Source: Clarkia xantiana subsp. parviflora
Lineage: Eukaryota > Streptophyta > Magnoliopsida > Myrtales > Onagraceae
Length of the DNA: 64,000 nt
Direction of reading: 5' to 3'
NCBI GenBank assembly: GCA_036873135.1
Contig: JAPTYO010000018.1
Coordinates: 9,291,503 to 9,355,502 of the forward strand
Below are positions 1 through 9,317 of this stretch, in pieces. A program made the translations under genes and the position numbers. The notes below the pieces were generated by a model. That model was not told the DNA's origin. It did no database searches and saw only the letters and a program-made list of their open reading frames with translations. The first letter of the stretch is position 1. Every line of letters begins with the position of its first letter.

Positions 1-71
1 TTCTATGTTCTTCTGCTTCCTTGGTTCTCTTCTCCTTGCCACCCTGCAAGAGGGGCAATACCAGGCACAGA

Positions 72-84
72 GGGGGGGGGGGGG
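72..84. repeat. Homopolymer run of 13 G
   Basis: Thirteen consecutive G (C on the element's sense strand) in U5 of the Z LTR. Such runs are prone to slippage, so the length may vary or be a base-call problem. Confidence 0.8.
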
Positions 85-206
85 TGGTGCCTGATGAACC
101 CTCTCCGATGCCTAAGTCAGTACGGTTTTAGAGAGATAAAGCTAGAGAGATGTCAGAGCAAAATTGTGCAACTTGTCAAGATGATAAATGAGTTGTGAAG
201 GTGGGG

Positions 207-214
207 TATTTATA
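207..214 (-). promoter_or_regulatory. TATA box of the Z LTR
   Basis: TATAAATA on the minus strand, about 90 nt upstream of the R/U5-like segment that resembles the other Tat LTRs. It is the likely Pol II promoter of element Z. Confidence 0.6.
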
Positions 215-390
215 GGCAACGGTGTCATTAAGGTGGCTTAATGACATCGTTAGCCTTTAAACACAATTAATTAACCTTTAAGCACATAATTAAGACTTTA
301 GGATTCGGATGAGGCAGGCGGAGTGGACCGAGCATGGGCGTCTGAAAGGGGTGCCGGGACCCTTGGGGGGGGAGAAATCCGACCCCCAAG

Positions 391-668
391 GGTAGGGGTT
401 GGGTGAGGACACCCAACCCCTCCTAGGGAGGGTGGGGTTGGCCAACCCCATCCCTCCTAGGAGGGATCGGGTTGGCCGACCCGATCTCCCCTAGGGGAGA
501 TCGGGTTGGCCTACCCGATCTCTCCTAGGAGAGATCGGGTTGGCTGACCCGATCTCTCCTAGGAGAGATCGGGTTGGCCAACCCGATCTCCCCTAGGGGA
601 GATCGGGTCGGCTGACCCGATCTCCCCTAGGGGAGGTCGGGTGTGGCCACCCAACCTCACCTAGGTGA
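391..668. repeat. Palindromic tandem array in U3 of Z (34-bp unit)
   Basis: Five contiguous 34-bp units occupy 465-634, with diverged units on both sides (about 391-464 and 635-668). Each unit joins two self-complementary cores, one around GGTTGGCC(G/A)ACC and one around CTCCCCTAGGGGAG, so every unit and the whole tract can fold on itself. Differences between units tend to be compensated: CCCCTAGGGG alternates with CTCCTAGGAG. Confidence 0.9.
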
Positions 669-823
669 GTTCGCCTCTATCGGACGGGCGCTTCGGCCCC
701 GTCCGAGCCGTCGAAGTTCTCGCGAAGTGTCCGGGTTGAAGTTTCGATTCGCAATCATAAATGGGACGATAAAAATACAACGGTTCGGAAGTCAACGGGT
801 TCAAATTGGGCGTATATCCATCA

Positions 824-3196
824 GATCTCAACTTCCTTCAAATCCTCCATGGGGGCGGGACGCCCATACTCCTCTCGAGGATCAGCATCAGTCTGAAGGA
901 CAGTCATGGCCTCCCTCCTTCTCCGTCAAGTGGCGTTAACGTAGCATTTCCGCGATGCCACTTGGTCACCCTTGACTTCTCCGACCCCATTGTCAGTCGG
1001 GAACTTCATCTTCTGGTGGACCGTCGAGGCGACTGCCATAAGAGTGTTGATAGTGGTCCTCCCGATAATAGCGTTGTATGCCCCCGCAGACTCCATGACA
1101 ACGAAATCCACGTTTCGTTTCTCCATCTTCCAGCCACTACCAAACTCCACCGGTAAGGTAATCATTCCCAGCGGGTAAGAGGTGGAACCAGAGAATCCTA
1201 CCATCGGGAAGTCCACCTGTGTGAGGTCCTACTTCGTCTTTCCCATGGCTTCCAGAGCGTCCATGAAGAGAATATCGGAGGAACTCCCTCCGTCTATCAG
1301 GATCCGCTTCATCTCGAATCCTTCTACGTCCAGGGTCACGACCAGGGCGTCATCGTGAGGGCTCTCCACGCCTATTAGATCCTCCGCCGAGAAGAAATTA
1401 CCATTTCCTCCTTCAGGGTCCATGACCGGGACCTTTTGCCTAGCACCACCGCGGCAGATATGCGAGAAGCGTAGTTCTCCCGGGAAGCATTCCTCCGTGG
1501 ATGACGTTGATAGTTCCCCGTCTCTCCTTACGGGCACCTGAACCTGAGGCTTCTTGCTCAACCTTCTTCTTCGGGGATCGGTCACGGGATTTGGAACGGG
1601 ATCGTGACCGACTTCTGGAGCGGGATCGGCACCGCCCCCTTCCGACGACCTCTTTTAGCTTCCCCTTCTGGATCAGCTTCTCAATTTCCTTCTTCAACTC
1701 CCGACAGTTTTCGGTGTCGTGGCCATTGGCTCGATGGTAGCGACAGTAACGGTCAGGACGGCCTCCTAGGAATTCGCCTTCTTTCATCGGGGGGTATCGA
1801 GCGAGACCCTGTCTGTCCATCACAGCTAACACAGAGGTCATCGAGCTATTGATGGGAACAGCCCGACCTTCTCGGTTATCCTTCCTCGGAGGACGCTTGT
1901 CTTCTCTTTTATCGGGACGACCACGGTTCCTACTTCCTTCCGACTTGTCGCTCCCTTTGCGATCATCCGATAGCTTGGACGATAGCTTTGCTCTCCCCGA
2001 TTTTGGGGGATCGAGCTCTCCGGCAGCAATCTTCGACTCTTGGACGTCGATTTGCTGTTTCACCCTCGCTTGCAGGGCCTCCATGCTCCACACAGCCTTC
2101 GCGGCTACGCTGTGCATCAGGTCGGAACCGTACGGAGCGCTCAAGTTCCGCAGGAAAGTACGGATAGTCTCTCCTTCCGAGATTTCTTCATCAATCTCCG
2201 CAGCACTGGCTGTGAACCGTTGGTAGTAGTATGCCAACGATTCATCAGGTCTCTGCACCACCTGGGTCAAGGACCTCACACTCTTCAGAAGACGCCTCCG
2301 ACCTTGGTACTGCTTGATGAAGCGATCGTGCATATAAGCCCAGCACGTGATGCATCCTGGCGGGAGGCTGAAGAACCAAGTCATGGCCCTTTCTCCCAGG
2401 GTTATCGGGAACAATGAACAGATGAGGTCGTCATTCGACGTTCGTCCCATACAGGCCTGGACATGCCTCTGAACATGGCGAACTGGGTCCCCCTCACCAT
2501 CATACTCCTTGATGGTCGGAATACCTAGCCCGGGCGGGGCGACGGTATCTGTCAGCCGCGGCACAAAAGGATGACTGGATCGATCCCTTAGCTCCGATGT
2601 CATCTGCTTCTGATCACCCATGCAGATGCTAACGATCTTCACCACCTGATCGGGGGTGATGGGGCCATTCAGGGGAATGGTCCTATTCTGCACTGGTACT
2701 GGGCCGTCGACCACGAACTTCTCCAGGTGTGCTGGCTCCTTACCCTTGCTCCTGGCGGAACCTCCTGTTCCTCTAGGTCCACCCTCGGCGGGGGTGGTGG
2801 TAATTCTTCTCGCGGAGGCAACTCCTCCGCCCTCCTGGCGGCCTCTCTTTTGTCCAGCAAGGCCTCCATGGCGGCCAAGAACATGGGCATAGCATCTGCT
2901 ACTGCCTTGGCCAACTCCGAGTTCGAAGACGACCCTTCTTCCCTTCGCGGGACTCCTTCTCCTCCATGGCCCACCGGGTTCGAGGGAGCCTCATCTTCCT
3001 CCCTACGCGGGACATCCTGCCTGTTCCTCTCTGTGTCTCGGACTGAGACCTCACAGCCATCACCCTGCCCCCCTGTCTGGGAAAGAGCGGGGTTCTAACC
3101 TTGTTCAGCAACACGTTCTGGCAATTGGGAATTCATAGTTCCTGCGGGACGGGAGCTGCCAGCTTGAACTTGCTTCTTCTTGCCACCACCGGCCAT
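824..3196 (-). pseudogene. Element A gag-protease, decayed
   Basis: Gag would package element RNA; the protease would mature the polyprotein. Translation from the ATG at 3196 gives the MAGGGKKK start shared with D. An in-frame TAG at 3097-3095 follows where D has GAG. A frameshift near 2745 moves the reading to the main gag frame (2714-1440), which holds the retrotransposon gag core (WFFSLPPGCITCWAYMHDRF), an Arg/Ser-rich basic stretch near 1600 and a knuckle-like YCRYHRANGHDTENC. The protease (1585-1229) has LIDGGSSSDILF, the DGG form of the aspartic active site common in plant Tat elements. A TAG at 1229 and frame changes break it from the downstream AYNAIIGRTTIN segment (1216-926). It is non-functional as read. 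Confidence 0.85.
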
Positions 3197-3230
3197 TGAT
3201 CTGGTAGAAACTATTTTGACTTTTCGTAAG

Positions 3231-3249
3231 TTTCCCACAGACGGCGCCA
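3231..3249 (-). other. Primer-binding site of element A
   Basis: On the minus strand TGGCGCCGTCTGTGGGAAA sits one base after the LTR end. The TGGCGCC start fits a plant tRNA ending in GGCGCCA; the exact tRNA was not determined. Confidence 0.8.
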
Positions 3250-3250
3250 A

Positions 3251-4009
3251 TGTTGGATCACGGGCGAAGCTCCGTTACGTCCTTGACGGAAAGCTTTGGA
3301 CTCCTGGGCTCCGCGTAATCCTGCAAAAGGGGATGACCTGGGTGGTGACCTAGAATCCCTCTCCGATGCTTAAATGAGTATGTGATCAATGGGGTGGTAA
3401 GCAAAAGTCTAAGTTCGTATTAGATGATCGTTTTCTGAGGTAACTTCCTCCTTTATATAGGAGGGGAAGTTACTCAGTTACCTGTTACTGCGCCTGGCAG
3501 TTTTACCCATGATTCCGTGTATCTCGCCACGATTCCGCATATCTCGGTCGGGATTCCGTATATCTCGCCCCACGCTCCGCGTATCTTGCCCGTACTCCGC
3601 GTATCTCGGGCACGCCCTGCGTATCTCGGGGGATTTATCTTTATCTCTAACCGTCTCCCACTACTCTATCTAGTAGGCGGGTTTCTCGGTCTTTATCCTC
3701 TGATCACAAGTCCCGACTCCTGTCGAAGACTCCAGAGTTGTCTCATTCTAGATCACCACCCAGGACCTTCAGTCTCTACGGGACAGGTCCAGCCTCTGCG
3801 GGGCTTTATTATCGGGGCCTTTACTAAGGCATATCGGGGCCTACTCAGAGGCTTCTCATCGGGAGCATTCAGCTCATACATCGGGGCCACTAAAGTCGGG
3901 ACCCTTCGTGCTGGGCCTCTGGGCCTTCTAGGCTTTTCACGAGGCCCACTGGACCTACTCGCCGTCCATTGGCTGTTAACGGGGCTAACGATCACATCGG
4001 AACCCATCA
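3251..4009 (-). repeat. 5' LTR of element A (759 bp)
   Basis: In plus-strand reading it runs TGTTGGATCA...CCCATCA, that is TGATGGG...ATCCAACA on its own strand. It is closely similar to both LTRs of D. A TATATAAAGG promoter lies near 3451-3463 on the minus strand. U3 has short subrepeats of the 'cgtatctcg' type at about 3505-3640. Confidence 0.88.
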
Positions 4010-4206
4010 CCTCTCGGAGGGCTGCATCATAAGCAGTATTGGAGATCTCATTCAGAGCATAATCAAAATTAAAAGGTTTTCTCCCCTCAGAGCTGGACCC
4101 GCTGTCTGAAAAGCAACAATTGCAAGAAAAACACAGTGGGACTCATGGAAAGCTATAAACAAGGAAAAGACGAACAAGCAATGAAGGGGAAATCCTTACC
4201 AGACAT
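4010..4206 (-). CDS. Element B antisense aORF, first two exons (partial)
   Basis: The minus strand carries ATGTCTG (4206-4200), a GTAAGG donor, a 94-nt intron (4199-4106) ending TTTTCAG, and a second exon (4105-4010) that joins in frame to give MSDSGSSSEGRKPFNFDYA and on into a Glu/Ala-rich start. It then runs into the LTR of element A. Additional ORFs lying antisense between pol and the 3' LTR are known in the Tat lineage of plant Ty3/gypsy elements; their function is unsettled. What is seen: ATG, splice signals, an open frame and a TATA box upstream. What is inferred: that this is the N-terminus of the same kind of protein whose C-terminal part is preserved in C (5472-7223). Confidence 0.65.
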
Positions 4207-4367
4207 GATGAAGTGGGAGTTGAGGGAACGAACTGGGAGTCGTTGGAAAGACTGATCGGAGAAACTTCAAGGCTTTCGGAATTACAGAGCATGAATTCGC
4301 AGAGAAATTGCAGAGAGCTTTTGAGAATTGGGAAACGGTAAAAGTTAAACTGTGACCATGGCTAGGG

Positions 4368-4374
4368 TTTTATA
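4368..4374 (-). promoter_or_regulatory. TATA box for the antisense aORF of B
   Basis: TATAAAA on the minus strand, about 160 nt upstream of the aORF ATG at 4206, at a normal spacing for a Pol II promoter with a 5' UTR. It lies between the polypurine tract and the aORF, pointing away from the 3' LTR. Confidence 0.55.
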
Positions 4375-4748
4375 GGCGAAGAAGACAGTTGAAGGGACAC
4401 TTCGATCCGAGTCGTCGAAGTCGAAGAGTTTTAATCTGGACCGTTGAGATGAAACGTGAAGAAGGGCAACAGACGTAATGATGAGACGCCCTGAAAAGCA
4501 CTTTTAAGAAAAGAACAGGCGCGAAAAATCAGGCACGAGGGCTGAAAACGTCGCTTCACTATCTACTGCATTTAATGTACTGGGGAACCGAGGAGACCCC
4601 TGGAATTTGGCAGTTATCTACAGAACGCTGAGGAAACGTGAAGGACAAGACTAGTACTGAGTGACCATGTCAAGGGAAATATCCCCGATTCCAATATTGG
4701 GAGGTCGGGAGTTGGAAGACACGACGAACTAAAAGTCCCTCATGTCTT
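4375..4748. other. 3' untranslated stretch of element B
   Basis: Noncoding on both strands. The last 80 bases (from about 4680, 'ccccgattccaatattggg') recur almost unchanged at 57914-57996 next to the LTR of H, and in diverged form at 39025-39130 in D, so this is shared family sequence upstream of the 3' LTR. Confidence 0.7.
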
Positions 4749-4757
4749 GGGGGCAAA
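4749..4757 (+). other. Polypurine tract of element B
   Basis: GGGGGCAAA directly before the LTR start TGATGGG. It would be the plus-strand primer site for reverse transcription, and it marks the following LTR as a 3' LTR. Confidence 0.7.
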
Positions 4758-5471
4758 TGATGGGTTCGACTACAGCCGTCAGGCCCTTTAACGATGAGGA
4801 AATGGCAAACAGGCCAACCAGGCCCTAAATAAAGGTCAAGATGACCTCGGAGAAGGGCCCCGACGAAGAGAGTCCCGATAATGAAAGGTCACGACAGAGT
4901 CGGTCCCGACAGATGAGCTGGAAGCTCCCGATGAGAAGCCTTTAAGTAGGCCCCGATGACGAATCCCTGAGAACGATTGGCCCTGTCACGATGAAGAGGG
5001 GCCCCGAGCGGTGACACAATGAGATAACTCTGGAGTCCCCGACGGGAGTCGGGACTCGTTACCAGAGGATAAGGCCAGGATACGCGGGGCGTGGCCGAGA
5101 TACGCGGAACGTGGTTAAGATACGAGCGTGGCCGAGATACGCGGGGCGTGGCCGAGATAAGCGAGATCATGGCCTAGATAGGCGGGATCACATCCGAGAT
5201 ACGCGGGATACGGGCTAACCACCCTCAACGGTTCACCAGGTACCTGAGGCATCTCTTCGCCTATAAAAGGCAAGAGGTCGCCTTAGAACACTTACGTTGA
5301 ATTACATACCCTTTGAGATTATTGCTTGCTGCCGTATACGAGATACTCATTTAAGCATCGGAGAGGGATTCTGGGTCACCACCCGGTCTATCCCCTCTTG
5401 CAGGATTGCGTGGAGCAAAGGAGCTAGGACCGCCGTCAAAGTCCGTACCGAAGTTCCATCGTGATCCAACA
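4758..5471 (+). repeat. 3' LTR of element B (714 bp)
   Basis: Runs from TGATGGGTTCG to GATCCAACA. U3 carries about six 'gagatacgcgg...gtggcc' subrepeats (5090-5215) and a TATA box in CCTATAAAAGGC near 5262-5273. R/U5 has 'gcatcggagagggattctgg'. It resembles the LTRs of C, H and the solo LTR at 16102. Confidence 0.9.
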
Positions 5472-7223
5472 GTGCTGACCAATCTGATCCTTAAGCAGGG
5501 GGAGACCGTTGCTGTCCGCCCTACGCGGAAGAGTAAGTCAGTCAAGAAGGCTGCTGCTCCATCGGGATCTCCTTCCGCGGAGCGGCCAAAGTGGAGCCGC
5601 GTGGAGGTGGACAAGCTCTTCGACGTCCAGACCGCTGAAGAAGGTAAAAAGCTCCGCCTCGCTATTAAATCGTACAGGAAGCTTGTTCCGAAGGAGTTGA
5701 TTCCTTCGACCATAGAGGCCCGCATCGCCGATGTCAAGCGTGTCCTCCGAGGGGAAACTCCTCGTGTCCTGAAGGCGGGCTACTACAATTACTGCGGTAA
5801 TGACCAATATGTCTCCCGACGCATTGTTTGGTGTAAGGGCTCTAATGAACTTCTTGATTACGTTTCTGAAGCCTCCTCTCGTCCTCTAGGTGCAGGTCAC
5901 TCGGGGACTCCGTCGGGTGTTGGAGCCTCAGCAGGCGCACCACCTTCAGCAGGGGCGCCTCCTTCAGCGGGGGCACCACTTTTCGCTGGTGGAGAGACCC
6001 CGACCGGTGAACAATTTCGTCGGGTGGAGAGCCTGGACTCCTCCGAGGAGACTGATGAGGGTGGCTCCCTTCGCCATCGTCGGAGGACGGGGCAGTCCCC
6101 GCTGAAACCAACCTCCAAGGGGCTGCCCCCCTCGCCTTCTTCACGACAGCAGCGACAACCGTCGCCCATGCACGACTTCACTCCTTCCCCAGCCCGGGGT
6201 GGGTCGGAGGCACGCCCCTCCACGACCCAAGTCGGCCCTTCTCCTCTTCCCCTCGACGGGAGTTTTTACAAGGCCTTCCATCCCGCACAGGAGGATGCTC
6301 CCTGGACCCTGATCCAAACGCTGCAAGGGGTCCAGCTCCGACAAGGGGACACATACCCGGAGCTGGCTTTACACCTGGTAGCAGGCTCAATCCTGCCTAC
6401 TATGAGGTATCCGATCTCCTTAGATCGGAAGGAGATGCGTCGGGATGTACAGAAGATGTGCATGCGTCGGATAGAGGTAAGACTTTCGCTTTTCTTTTCT
6501 TCATCCATAAGACCGGTTTATCATCTACTAATACTTCTTTTCCTTCCTTCGCAGGAGATGGGGGACATCAACCGTTCCATCGGGTAGCTCTTCGCCTTTG
6601 AGGAGGCCCTGGAGCAAGAGCGGGCGGTCACGGCCAAGCTTAAGGAGGATCTCGCGGTCTCCGAGTCTTCGCGGGGAAAACTGGCCAAGGAGCAGGCCAT
6701 CCTCGACCGAAAGACTCGGGACCTCCAAAAGCAGGTCCGTGACTTCTAGGGGCTCCTAAAGCGGGAGCGGCATGAGCGGCAGGTTGCTGAGGACAAGCTG
6801 GTCCTTGAGAAGAAGGCTCTGGAGGAGCAAGTTGCTGGGGTTCCCACGCAGCTGGTCGCGGCCGAGACCAAGGGCCGGGAGGATTATCGGAGGTCCGAAG
6901 ACTTCCAGGCTGATGCTGTAAAGTTCTGCAGCGCCGAGGTGGAGAACACCCTCTTCAATGCAGTTGAGGAACTCCACCTGGAGTATGGCGACGCCATCAA
7001 CTTCGACAAGTCTCCTTATCTCGCTCCCTTCGCGAAGAATTACTTTTCTCTCTCGGAGGAGAGTCATGGGGGGAGCACTCCCGCGATTATTGAAGACACA
7101 GCGGAGCCTCCAAGTGCTGACGCCCCGATAATCGACCCTCCAGCGGCTGAACCTGTGGAGCCTTCTGCCACAGACCTCGTGGACCCTGCTCCTGTTGATG
7201 CCGCCGACAAGGACCAAGCCTAA
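5472..7223 (+). pseudogene. Element C antisense aORF, 3' part, spliced and decayed
   Basis: The plus strand is open from 5472 to 6476. It holds a basic N-terminal segment (KPKWSRVEV-like, then a YYNYCGNDQYVSRRIVW stretch) and a Pro/Gly/Ala repeat region near 5920-5995 (PPSAGA repeated), followed by Ser/Pro-rich sequence. A 78-nt GT-AG intron (6477-6554; GTAAGAC donor, pyrimidine-rich CTTCGCAG acceptor) joins in phase. The second exon is a Lys/Glu/Gln-rich probable coiled coil (about 6590-6870) and an acidic Pro-rich tail ending TAA at 7221-7223. Two in-frame TAG codons (6585, 6747) break the coiled coil. This is the layout of plant Tat 'putative gypsy-type transposon' aORF proteins. The family assignment is by architecture, not by search. 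Confidence 0.7.
6477..6554 (+). other. Intron in the aORF of C
   Basis: GT at 6477 after ATAGAG, pyrimidine-rich 3' end and CAG at 6552-6554. Removing it keeps the frame (GAG | GAG ATG). The matching intron in element I (15166-15251) supports it. Confidence 0.75.
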
Positions 7224-7329
7224 CTTCTTTATCTTTAAAGTCCTTGTATTTCCCTCATTTTTGTAATCCTCGGGCCTTTGAGCCCTTATGAATATCAGAC
7301 TTTCTTCGATTACATTTCTCAAAGCGACT

Positions 7330-8130
7330 TTACTTACTTAAGGCGAGACCTCGACACTTAAGATATTTTCACACATCACTTAAGACGATTTAACTCCATG
7401 CACCACTTAAGGCGACTTTAACAACACTTAGAATAAATCTAAGAATCATGCATCACTCAAGACGACTTAATCTCGTGCATCACTTAAGACGACTTTTTCT
7501 CGTGCATCACTTAAGACGACTTTTTCTCATGCACCACTCAAGGCGACTTTTCTCGTGCACCACTCAAGGCGACTTTAACAACATTTAGAATAAATCTAAG
7601 GATCATGCATCACTTAAGACGACTTTTCTCGTGCAGCACTTAAGGCGTCTTTAACAACACTTAGAATAAATCTAAGAATCATGCATCACTTAAGACGACT
7701 TTTCTCGTGCACCACTCAAGGCGACTTTAACAACATTTAGAAAAATCTAAGGATCATGCATCACTTAAGACGACTTTTCTCGTGCACCACTTAAGGCGTC
7801 TTTAACAACACTTAGAATAAATCTAAGAATCATGCATCACTTAAGACGACTTTTCTCGTGCACCACTTAAGACGACTTTCTCGTGCACCACTCAAGGCGT
7901 TTTTAACAACACTTAGAATAAATCTAAGAATCATTCTGATCGGAAGCAACCTCTTTATTGATGGCACAAAATTTGCTTACATCGAATCAAACGATAAATA
8001 ACATACACCACTTAAGGCGATTTTACATCGGGCACCACTGAAGGCGACTTTTCATCGGGCACCACTTAAGGCGACTTTTCATCGGGCACCACTTAAGGCG
8101 ACTTTTCATCGGGCACCACTTAAGGTGACT
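7330..8130. repeat. 3' UTR tandem array of element C (about 26-28 bp unit)
   Basis: Roughly 25-30 copies built on CACTTAAGACGACTTTT with a linker (tctcgtgcac or catcgggcac). Copies are grouped with a 'cacttagaataaatctaag' spacer into longer units of about 80-130 bp. The array starts just after the integrase stop. The same motif, reverse-complemented, follows the integrase of H (63271 on), and a diverged form follows D. Confidence 0.9.
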
Positions 8131-8132
8131 TC

Positions 8133-9278
8133 TCATCGAGCATGACATTTCTTCAAGTGTTCGCCACTAAAAGAATGCTTCAAAGCTCTGCCATCGAGGT
8201 CTTCCAACTTGTACGCATTCGGAGCTGGCATCCCCACAACCTTGTAAGGTCCTTCCCATTTTGGTGACATCTTGTTGATTCGATCCAAAAGGGTAAACTC
8301 GTTGCGACGCCAAACCAGCTCCCCGACGAAGAATTGTCGGGACTTAAATCGTCGATTGTAATACCTGGCCGTCGCCAAACGCATTCGAGCCTGGACTTCG
8401 TCGGCTTCCCGCCTCTTCTCTTCGTGCAAGTCCAAATCCAGACGCCTCATTTCATCATTCATCAAAGGCTCGTAATATCTCATCCGATGGGATGCCACAG
8501 CTACCTCCACGGGAGCAACAGCCTCCGTGCCATAAACAAGGCCAAACAGAGTCTCCCCGGTTGATCGTTTGGGTGTCGTTCTAACTGCCCAAAGCACGTT
8601 TTCCAGTTCGTTCAGCCATTTGCCCTTCAAGGCATAGACCCTTTTCTTCAGGCCATCCATCACGATTTTGTTGGCTGATTCCACCTGGCCATTCGTCTGA
8701 GCATGATGGACAGAAGCTGTCCGATGCTCGATGTTCAACTCTTCCAGATACTCCTTCACTTGAGTCCCGTTAAACGGTGGACCATTGTCGCTGATCACCA
8801 CCTTGGGAATCCCGTATCTGGATACGATATGGGTTTGGAGAAACTTGACGATCTTGTTCCCCGTCGTCTTGGCCAGCGCCTTCGCTTCTATCCATTTAGA
8901 AAAATAGTCAATAGCCACCAGCAAATATTTACACTGACCTTGTGCTTGCGGGAGAGGTCCCACTAAGTCGATGCCCCACTGCGCGAAGGGCCAAGCACTC
9001 CTGATGGACGTCAGATTAGCGGCTGGAGCCACGATGTTCGGGGCGTACCTCTGGCACGCGTCACAGGATCGGACCAACGCCGTCGCCTCCTTGCTCATCG
9101 TAGGCCAATAATAGCCCAGATTTAACACTTTCATCATAATGGATCGGGCCCCTTCATGACAAGCCGCGACCCCTTCATGCACCTCCTTCAGGATTCGACT
9201 TGTGTCGGGCTCAGCCACACACTTCAAGTACGGAGTCGAGAACCAGCCCTTCTTGTATAGCTGATTGTCCAGCATCAC
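8133..9278 (-). pseudogene. Element C integrase domain (C-terminus of pol)
   Basis: This would be the integrase that inserts element cDNA. The segment is open for 381 codons. Seen in order: the HHCC zinc region (HEGVAACHEGA ... SCDACQRYAP), the catalytic D in QWGIDLVGP, the second D in ISDNGPPF, E in NGQVESANK, and a C-terminal GPYKVVGMPAPNAYKLEDLDG region. The pol stop lies about 10 nt from the 3' tandem array. Upstream, a frame break near 9300 separates it from RNase H, so it is only a fragment of a dead polyprotein although its own motifs are intact. Confidence 0.9.
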
Positions 9279-9317
9279 GTAATTAGCCGCGATCCGACGT
9301 ATCCTGTCAGCTACTAC

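Larger units (their letters stand above)
1..823 (-). mobile_element. Element Z: partial LTR of a Tat-like retrotransposon
   Basis: This minus-strand LTR is cut by the left window edge inside its U5. It begins at 823 with TGATGGATATACG, matching the TGATGG start of the other Tat LTRs here. It carries a TATA box (207-214) and an R/U5 segment near 90-120 sharing the 'gcatcggagaggg' motif of those LTRs. Element A homology resumes abruptly at 824 in the protease-RT linker, so Z was inserted into A. Whether this is a 5' LTR or a solo LTR depends on sequence to the left. U3 is unusually GC-rich and filled with a palindromic array. The LTR identity is inferred from structure; no Z coding sequence is visible. 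Confidence 0.75.
824..4009 (-). mobile_element. Element A: 5' part of a Ty3/gypsy (Tat) retrotransposon
   Basis: In minus-strand order: 5' LTR (4009-3251), primer-binding site (3249-3231), gag (from 3196), zinc knuckle, protease, and the protease-RT linker down to 824, where the Z LTR interrupts it. RT, RNase H, integrase and the 3' LTR would lie left of the window. The right end lies inside the antisense aORF of element B; the 5 bases next to the LTR (4010-4014) should be one copy of the target duplication. It belongs to the same subfamily as D, judged by gag and LTR sequence. Confidence 0.85.
4010..5471 (+). mobile_element. Element B: 3' end of a plus-strand Tat element
   Basis: In plus-strand order: the start of an antisense aORF (4010-4206, minus), its promoter region, a 3' untranslated stretch, a polypurine tract (4749-4757) and a 3' LTR (4758-5471). 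The internal part is cut at 4010 by insertion of element A; the rest would lie left of the window. On the right, 5472 continues as the aORF of element C rather than a PBS, so B is itself inserted into C. Confidence 0.8.

Noticed and set aside
806..1178. Plus-strand frames of 68-116 codons opposite the element A protease
   Set aside because: Shadows of the minus-strand coding sequence; no own domain.
5406..5471. ATG and frame running from the LTR of B into the aORF of C
   Set aside because: The first 66 bases are the end of the B LTR; the join is made by the insertion, so this start is not real.
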